A stretch of DNA of 10,631 bases from JBGTIS01 sp041745535. GTDB taxonomy: Bacteria > Bacteroidota > Bacteroidia > Cytophagales > Cyclobacteriaceae. Position numbers and translations under genes: made by a program. The notes under the pieces were generated by a model, which had not been told where the DNA came from, ran no database searches, and saw nothing but the letters and a program-made list of their open reading frames with translations. Shown here in pieces: positions 1 through 4,920 of the stretch (position 1 is its first letter; the number at the start of each line of letters is the position of its first letter). The stretch lies in the NCBI GenBank assembly GCA_041745535.1, contig JBGTIS010000144.1, positions 1-10,631 of the forward strand. The letters are read 5' to 3'.

Positions 1-21
1 ACACATAGGATTAGAAGGGCT

Positions 22-59
22 TTTCGCGGATCACGCGATTTTTCAAAAAAACCGCGAAA
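22..59. repeat. 8-bp inverted repeat around the transposase stop
   Basis: TTTCGCGG at 22-29 is matched perfectly by its reverse complement CCGCGAAA at 52-59, with a 22-base spacer. The stop codon of the minus-strand transposase-like ORF (43-45) lies in the spacer. The arms are GC-rich, but no T-run follows on either strand, so it does not look like a standard intrinsic terminator. It could be a transposon-end structure or chance; only the repeat itself is certain. Confidence 0.4.
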
Positions 60-1161
60 CCATATCATCGCCTTTGAATTGGCTTTCTTCTACATCAATT
101 TTGGTTTCGTCTAAAAAACATACTTTATGAATCACCACCAAATTTTCTTCCAGGGTCTTATAGAAAAAATCGTTAGCCCTTGACAGTAATCCAAAGCAGT
201 TAATAGAACGACCAGTGGTGACTTCAATCGCAACTTCTTCATCATGAAATTGCCATCGGATCGCCGAGCGACCATAGGGTACAAAACCTGCTTGTGAAAC
301 TTTGGTCTCATCCCGGTGGGGGGGGTAGGGGTTAAGGTTGTTAAAATCACCCCACACTTTTGAAGAGTTCTCTTCTTTTCTGGAGGATGCTTTTAGGTAG
401 TTTTCCTTTTTCCATTTTTGTAGATCGATCATTTTAGTTTCTTGCATCGCTTGTTTGATTTCTTCCATGAGTGGTTTGGCGGTCAGATTGACCATTGTCA
501 GGCAGGCATCGGTTATCACTTGCCCAGGGGCTTGGCGCGACTGGTTTTTGTACTTACCGAACAAGGATTCTATACTATCCGAGCAGCGGAATCGGCAGGG
601 GTCTTGGCCTAAGCGTGCCAGGTTTTGCTGTAAGTACGTTTCTGCCGCTTGCTTGAAAAAATCATTAGCAGTGCTCTGCTGAAGGACTACTCGGCATTGC
701 TGGGCACTCTGTTCACTAAGCCCTTGGTTTTTCAGGATTTTAAGTAGCGCGTTCATCGTCTGACATCGCGTCTGCATGTCCTGATAGGGTAGCAGCCAGG
801 CAATCTTTTCCTGAATACTTTGGCTTAATAGTTCAGGGGTTTCTTTGAGCAGGGAAAGCAGTTTGCGTCCCCACTGGCAGAGGGGTTGTAGATTCAGAAA
901 GCGGCCTTTGGTTCGTTGCGCCGGGGGCATCACCAGCGAGGCTTCACTCAGCAGGGTCTGGCGTTTGAATACCGCGCAGGCTTGGCTGATGGCCTCTCCC
1001 TTCCAGCAAGTAGACACCCGCGCCAAAAGTACCCGCGCTTCTTCCAGGCGCGATGCCTGGCCAAACTCGTAGTCTGATAAGTTTATCCCCAGTACCACCA
1101 GGCAACTCCTCAGGCCGCGACGGGCGTAGCGAAGCCACAGAGTCAGTCTAATCAACTCCAT
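43..1161 (-). pseudogene. Composite transposase remnant (unknown transposase C-terminal part joined to IS630-like fragment)
   Basis: The 372-residue ORF reads as two pieces. Residues 1 to about 275 are rich in Gln, Leu and Arg and contain SDSIESLFGKYK (194-205), which resembles the C-terminal part of transposase-like proteins common in Bacteroidota; the catalytic N-terminal half such a protein should have is absent. From about residue 284 the sequence changes character: DET (284-286), FVPY (293-296), WQF (303-305), AIEV (311-314) and GLLSR (324-328) follow the order seen around the first catalytic Asp of IS630/Tc1-type DDE transposases. The second Asp and the final acidic residue are missing because the ORF ends at 372. 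The junction lies at a C-rich tract. No ribosome binding site precedes the ATG. I infer two truncated transposases fused by deletion or nested insertion, almost certainly inactive. The family assignments come from motif memory; a single intact unknown protein is the alternative. Confidence 0.5.
315..337 (+). repeat. G-rich tract with an 8-G homopolymer
   Basis: The plus strand shows GG, then eight consecutive G (318-325), then four G (328-331), then GG (336-337), separated by one to four bases. It falls at the apparent junction of the two transposase pieces, where the coding strand encodes Pro-Tyr-Pro-Pro-His-Arg. The homopolymer is prone to slippage. There are only two long G runs, so a strong four-tract quadruplex is not supported. 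Confidence 0.45.
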
Positions 1162-1176
1162 AATGCATAGTATTTT

Positions 1177-1953
1177 CTATATATCCAGCAACATTCTGGC
1201 AGCCGGGCTGAGGCGGGCTATGGTTTCGGCTCTTACGTATCGTTTCTGATCGATTTGCTGGGGTTGGTCGCGCCGGCAGAAGTAGCTGTGTACGGCCCGG
1301 CGGGGTTTTTCGGTATGGTTTACGGTACCGCCATGCCAGGTGTGTGAATTAAAAATAACTACCGTTCCGGCCGGAGCTTCCACAATAATTTCTTCAGGAT
1401 GGGTAGCCATGGGGTCGGCCAGTACGTCTTGTGGAAGTTGCCCGTTTTTATGCGTTCCCGGTACCAATCGGGTAGCGCCATTGGCGGCTGAAAAATCGTC
1501 GAGCAGCCAGATGGAATTACAAACCTTATATTCGCCCGGCGATACAGTTTCGTGCCAGTCGGCATGCAGTTTTTGCAATCCGTAACCCGGTAGCGCAGCG
1601 CGATAATTCAAAGAAGAAAGTTTAATGTCGGTACCCAGCACATGAGCCACTCCGGCCAACACCCGCGGATGGGTATAGAAAATATCAAAGAGCGGATCTT
1701 TGTTTACCAGGTCAGCCAGCCGGTCGGCACCTTCTTCTTTCGGATGCCGGATATATTTGGAATCAAATAATTCAGATCCTGCATGTTCACCTTCCTCATT
1801 CAGTAAAGTTTGTAACCGGTTACAAATGGCCTTTACCTGCTCGGCATTCAGCAATTGCCCAAGTACCAGGTAACCCTGTTCATCTAAAAAAGATTTTTCT
1901 TCATTGGTCAGGGTATTTTCCTCTACCCCTAATACTTGTAGCATCTTGTTCAT
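1177..1953 (-). CDS. Phytanoyl-CoA dioxygenase (PhyH) family Fe(II)/2-oxoglutarate-dependent oxygenase
   Basis: This 258-residue protein has the double-stranded beta-helix pattern of the PhyH family, whose members hydroxylate small organic substrates using Fe(II), O2 and 2-oxoglutarate. The iron triad is visible as H130-A-D132 and H207 (in TWHGG), with R218/R219 placed to bind the 2-oxoglutarate carboxylate. SIWLLDDF (147-154), NGATRLVPGTH (158-168) and the Arg-rich ending with LSPAARMLLDI are typical, and the length is normal, so the gene looks complete. There is no signal peptide, so it should be cytoplasmic. The ATG at 1953 gives the longest ORF; a second Met lies at residue 4, and no Shine-Dalgarno sequence is present. 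It is divergent from the VCBS lipoprotein gene, and its stop lies 15 bp from the transposase remnant. The substrate is unknown; such genes often occur in sugar or phosphonate-like catabolic clusters. Confidence 0.88.
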   Translation of the reverse strand: MNKMLQVLGVEENTLTNEEKSFLDEQGYLVLGQLLNAEQVKAICNRLQTLLNEEGEHAGSELFDSKYIRHPKEEGADRLADLVNKDPLFDIFYTHPRVLAGVAHVLGTDIKLSSLNYRAALPGYGLQKLHADWHETVSPGEYKVCNSIWLLDDFSAANGATRLVPGTHKNGQLPQDVLADPMATHPEEIIVEAPAGTVVIFNSHTWHGGTVNHTEKPRRAVHSYFCRRDQPQQIDQKRYVRAETIARLSPAARMLLDI

Positions 1954-2000
1954 ATGGAATAAGTTTTTGAGCTGATACGAAAAGAGAAATTAAAAATAAT

Positions 2001-2016
2001 TTTTGGTAAACCAAAA
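2001..2016. promoter_or_regulatory. 16-bp palindrome, candidate operator
   Basis: TTTTGGTAAACCAAAA is made of perfect 7-bp arms (TTTTGGT / ACCAAAA) around a central AA. It lies 48 bp upstream of the dioxygenase start, in the expected leader or promoter zone of that gene. Short palindromes with TTGGT/ACCAA arms suit dimeric repressors such as GntR-type proteins, but no regulator of that type is encoded in the window. As RNA it would form only a weak AU-rich hairpin, which makes a DNA operator the better guess. Confidence 0.4.
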
Positions 2017-2184
2017 GAAAATAGGTGACGATTGAAATGTTTTTACAACGAATACTGGCACCTGTTTTTGCTCTATTAGAAAACTGATAACTACTTTTTG
2101 TTACAAATACTTAAGAAAATAAAAAGAAATTCAGATTTTGAGAAAAAAAAATAAAAAATCTTGCATAAATTAAGCGAAACAAAC

Positions 2185-2208
2185 TAATACTTATTGGTTA
2201 GTACTTAT
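2185..2208. repeat. Tandem 10-bp direct repeat (TARTACTTAT)
   Basis: TAATACTTAT at 2185-2194 and TAGTACTTAT at 2199-2208 differ at one base and start 14 bp apart. They lie 66-89 bp upstream of the VCBS lipoprotein start. They could be paired activator or repressor half-sites; in such AT-rich DNA chance similarity is also possible. Confidence 0.3.
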
Positions 2209-2273
2209 CAATTTATAATTATTAGTTTTCAAATATTTGGAAACTCCTTACTTTAGTTTTTAATTCTGATAGT

Positions 2274-3536
2274 ATGAAAAAATATCGCGCGTCCCGCTAC
2301 ACTAGTTTATTTTACTCTCCATGGAAAATGTGTTTTATATGGACCATGATTTATCCGGCTTTTTTCCTGTCAGCTCCTGGCGGTTGCCAGTCTGGCCCGG
2401 AAGAAACGCGCCTGACCCACAAAAAAGTTAAAGAAACGGTTTTTAAAAAACATATACTCACTTCCGACTTTATTTCTGAAGGAGTAGCGGTATCCGATGT
2501 GAATAAAGATGGGAAAACGGATATTCTGGCAGGCGCTTACTGGTTTGAGGCACCCAACTGGATACAACATGAAATTGATACGCCACAACAGTTTTCTGTA
2601 GAAGAAGGCTACAGCAATTCTTTTTTGAACTTTACCACCGATGTGAATAACGATGGCTGGATGGATTTTATCCGGGTAGATTTCCCCGGAGAAGGGGTAT
2701 ATTGGTACGAAAACCCTAAAAATAAAGAAGGTCACTGGCCATCGCGCCTGATTCACCCTTCCGTTTGCAATGAATCGCCTGCCTTTGGCGATGTAGATGG
2801 CGATGGCAGTATGGACATGGTGTTCTCCAATGCCGATCAGGGAGAAATGGCCTGGTTTTATATGGACGAGGAAAACAGTGAAACACCATGGAAATCTATG
2901 CCTATCAGCAAAACGCAGGCCCCGGGCACTTATAAATTTTCACACGGACTGGGCATTGCCGACGTAAATGGCGATAAAAGAAATGATATTCTGGTAAAAG
3001 AAGGCTGGTGGGAAGCCCCAGTCAAATTCCATACGCCAAACTGGAGGTTCCACCGTGCCAACTTAGGCGACGATTGTTCTCAAATGCACACCTACGACTT
3101 TGATATGGATGGCGATAATGATGTAATTGCCTGTTCCGCGCATAATTATGGTATCTGGTGGTATGAGCAAATCAGGGATAGCCAGGACAATAGGACCTGG
3201 GAAAAGCATACCATCTTTGATAAATTTTCGCAAAGCCATTCTTCCGCGCTGGTAGATGTAAACGGCGACGGTTTGCCCGATCTGGTTACCGGGAAGCGTT
3301 ACTTTGCCCACAATGGACACGATCCGGGTGGCCATGAACCAGCCGTGCTATACTGGTTCGAGCTCAGGCATGACGAAAACAATCAGCCCCGCTGGATTCC
3401 TCACTTGATTGACAATAATTCCGGTTCAGGCCTGAATGTGGTAGTAGAAGATATTTCCGGCGACGGCATGCCCGACATCATCACCGCCAATAAAAAAGGG
3501 GTATTCTATTTTGAACAGGAAATCAGCGGAACGTAG
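2274..3536 (+). CDS. FG-GAP/VCBS repeat-containing probable lipoprotein
   Basis: The 420-residue product starts with a basic N-terminus and a hydrophobic stretch (about 20-33) ending at C38 in SAPGGC, a plausible but imperfect lipobox because Pro occupies the -3 position. Met19 is an alternative start that would give a shorter signal peptide. The mature part has seven DxNxDGxxD-type calcium-binding motifs at D75-D83, D123-D131, D173-D181, D230-D238, D275-D283, D328-D336 and D393-D401, most followed by an aromatic strand such as YWFEAP or WWYEQ. This pattern predicts a seven-bladed beta-propeller of the FG-GAP/VCBS type exposed at the cell surface or in the periplasm. Such proteins often accompany Bacteroidota and planctomycete carbohydrate genes, as substrate-binding or unidentified lyase/hydrolase-like components. 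The fourth motif has Lys in place of the usual Gly. No ribosome binding site is seen. Enzymatic function is not assignable. Confidence 0.85.
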   Translation: MKKYRASRYTSLFYSPWKMCFIWTMIYPAFFLSAPGGCQSGPEETRLTHKKVKETVFKKHILTSDFISEGVAVSDVNKDGKTDILAGAYWFEAPNWIQHEIDTPQQFSVEEGYSNSFLNFTTDVNNDGWMDFIRVDFPGEGVYWYENPKNKEGHWPSRLIHPSVCNESPAFGDVDGDGSMDMVFSNADQGEMAWFYMDEENSETPWKSMPISKTQAPGTYKFSHGLGIADVNGDKRNDILVKEGWWEAPVKFHTPNWRFHRANLGDDCSQMHTYDFDMDGDNDVIACSAHNYGIWWYEQIRDSQDNRTWEKHTIFDKFSQSHSSALVDVNGDGLPDLVTGKRYFAHNGHDPGGHEPAVLYWFELRHDENNQPRWIPHLIDNNSGSGLNVVVEDISGDGMPDIITANKKGVFYFEQEISGT

Positions 3537-3560
3537 CAGCGACTTTTGTGTACTTTCCTA

Positions 3561-3809
3561 TCATCTTTGATCCTTTCTGTAAACCTGAGGTGATTTTCGG
3601 GTTATTTTCTTAAACTGCCGGTTAAAGTTCGATACATTGTTGAATCCGCTTTCGTAGCCTACTTTAGCAATATTGTGTTTGCTTTCCAGCAATAATTTAC
3701 AGGCATACCCTATTCTGATTCCGGATGAGAATGCCAGGGAGTTGGGTAATAAGGGTAAACATCTTTCTGTATTAGGTTCCAGCGTAAGCTTCTTCTGTAA
3801 GGATTTCAT
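3561..3809 (-). pseudogene. Truncated AraC-family regulator remnant (C-terminal HTH only)
   Basis: Residues 31-82 of this 82-residue ORF are a clear AraC/XylS C-terminal half. IRIGYACKLLLES (31-43) is the linker helix, and HNIAKVGYESGF (46-57), SNFNRQFKKITRKSP (60-74) and VYRKDQR (76-82) form the second helix-turn-helix and the end of the protein. The first helix-turn-helix and the whole sensor domain are missing. Residues 1-30 do not resemble an AraC first HTH, and the two other minus-strand frames, which I translated across 3721-3816, do not restore one. I infer a decayed or truncated regulator that cannot bind DNA normally. It lies 57 bp downstream of the isomerase gene on the same strand and converges with the VCBS gene 24 bp away. 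An expressed mini-protein with a single HTH is possible but less likely. Confidence 0.75.
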
Positions 3810-3866
3810 GGGCTCTTGCTTGCTTTCTGAAAAAATATCAACAGCCTACTATTTCTCTGTTTCCTG

Positions 3867-4739
3867 TTAGGCACCAAACAGGTTATGCATAAACCGGGCA
3901 TTCTTTACATAACTATCAAACATTTCTGCTCCATTAGGTACTGCGCCTTCTATCATGATCCATCCTTCATAATCAATATCATCCAAAGCTTTTCTCACTT
4001 CTTTAAAATCTATTTCCCCTGTGCCCAGCAAATAACCGTTTTCTTTGGCATGGAACTCACAAATACGATCTTTGCCCAGCCAGCGAATTTCTTTATAAAT
4101 ATCATATCCCATTTCATGAGAATTGGCCACATCATAATATACTTGTATATTGGGCGAGCCCACCGCATCCATAATCGCTACATGCTCTTCGGCACTTAAC
4201 CACGATTCGATGCCCAGAATGATTCCATTCTTTTCCGCTTTGGGTGCTACCAGTTTCAGCCGATCAATCACTACGTTTGTGCCTTCTTCATCTCCCTTAA
4301 GGTCACCATTGTTGAAAAATGCCAGCAAAATTACTTTTACACCGATGGCCTTCGCCACGTCAATGCTATCAACTACCCATTGCTGGGCCTTTCGATCCGT
4401 TTTATAGGCTACCTGGTTCAGTTCTCCAATGGCCAGGCCACCAATTTGTACGTGGTGCTGCCGGGCGGCCTGCAGATAGGCTTCCTGCACGCTTTTTTGC
4501 CGCAGGTGCATGTTGTTTTCCTGATTTCCCAGACTAACCTGAACGCCATGTAAACCAATTTTTTCTGCCAGTGCCATCGCTTCAACCTGGCTGTGGCTAT
4601 GAATAGACCAGTCGCATGCGCCAATTTTAAAACGCTTTGCCGGTGTACCTGCCAATAGATGCAACCAACTTCTGTCTAAATTGAACCCCATACCGAGCAT
4701 AGCAGGGGAAAGTTGGAGCATTTTTCTTCTGGAAATCAT
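3867..4739 (-). CDS. Sugar phosphate isomerase/epimerase-like TIM-barrel protein with twin-arginine leader
   Basis: This 290-residue protein belongs to the xylose isomerase-like / AP endonuclease 2 TIM-barrel superfamily, which isomerises or epimerises free or phosphorylated sugars with a divalent metal. Likely metal ligands in order are E178 (GIESW), D203 (YYDVAN), H230 (EFHAKEN) and E264 (MIEGA). N206 replaces the His found at D+3 in many relatives. The N-terminus, MISRRKMLQLSPAMLGMGF, has an Arg pair and a modest hydrophobic stretch, resembling Tat leaders on related Bacteroidota and planctomycete proteins, so export to the periplasm is likely but not certain. The length is usual for the family with a leader. 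It is divergent from the cytochrome/propeller gene across 181 bp, which suggests shared regulation with that operon. The exact substrate cannot be read from the sequence. Confidence 0.85.
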   Translation of the reverse strand: MISRRKMLQLSPAMLGMGFNLDRSWLHLLAGTPAKRFKIGACDWSIHSHSQVEAMALAEKIGLHGVQVSLGNQENNMHLRQKSVQEAYLQAARQHHVQIGGLAIGELNQVAYKTDRKAQQWVVDSIDVAKAIGVKVILLAFFNNGDLKGDEEGTNVVIDRLKLVAPKAEKNGIILGIESWLSAEEHVAIMDAVGSPNIQVYYDVANSHEMGYDIYKEIRWLGKDRICEFHAKENGYLLGTGEIDFKEVRKALDDIDYEGWIMIEGAVPNGAEMFDSYVKNARFMHNLFGA

Positions 4740-4811
4740 AATTGCTTGAGGTGATTCAGGATGTTCATGCTTTATAGCTGAAAATAAAGAAATTTAAATT
4801 ATGATAAAATG

Positions 4812-4838
4812 TTTGTGTAATTTAGGTCAATATTTTTG
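4812..4838 (+). promoter_or_regulatory. Candidate Bacteroidota-type promoter for the propeller-cytochrome operon
   Basis: TATTTTTG at 4831-4838 matches the Bacteroidota -7 consensus TAnnTTTG exactly, and TTTG at 4812-4815 could be the -33 element. The 15-bp gap between them is a little shorter than the usual 17-23 bp. Transcription would begin near 4845, leaving a leader of about 75 bases before the ATG at 4921. The rest of the 4740-4920 spacer is AT-rich, including the palindrome AATTTAAATT at 4791-4800; I see no riboswitch or terminator. Confidence 0.4.
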
Positions 4839-4920
4839 TAAAAAAAGTTAAAATAGTATCATCATTACCAACTTTTAATTCAGAACTTTGAAAATTGCCA
4901 ACACATAAAAATTTGCTTTT

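Larger units (their letters stand above)
1954..2273. other. Divergent AT-rich intergenic spacer (320 bp)
   Basis: This stretch separates the dioxygenase (minus) from the VCBS lipoprotein (plus) and must hold both promoters. No convincing ORF is visible. Contents I can point to are a 16-bp palindrome (2001-2016), a near-perfect direct repeat (2185-2208) and TACTTTAG at 2249-2256, a 7-of-8 match to the Bacteroidota -7 box TAnnTTTG. The last has no good TTG element at 17-23 bp upstream (only TTTTC at 2226-2230), and it would leave a very short leader before the ATG at 2274, so I do not call it a promoter. Confidence 0.7.

Noticed and set aside
1147..1153. TCTAATC, reverse complement of GATTAGA at 9-15, as possible terminal inverted repeats of a mobile element
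   Set aside because: Only 7 bp match, flanking bases do not extend the pairing, and the right copy lies inside the ORF. Chance is sufficient.
2370..2756. 128-residue minus-strand ORF opposite the VCBS gene
   Set aside because: It is antisense to calcium-motif repeats, with no domain or start signal.
3537..3560. Bidirectional terminator between the converging VCBS gene and AraC remnant
   Set aside because: The 24-bp gap contains no inverted repeat or T-run hairpin.
4791..4800. AATTTAAATT palindrome as an operator
   Set aside because: Short A/T-only palindromes are expected by chance in such AT-rich spacer DNA.
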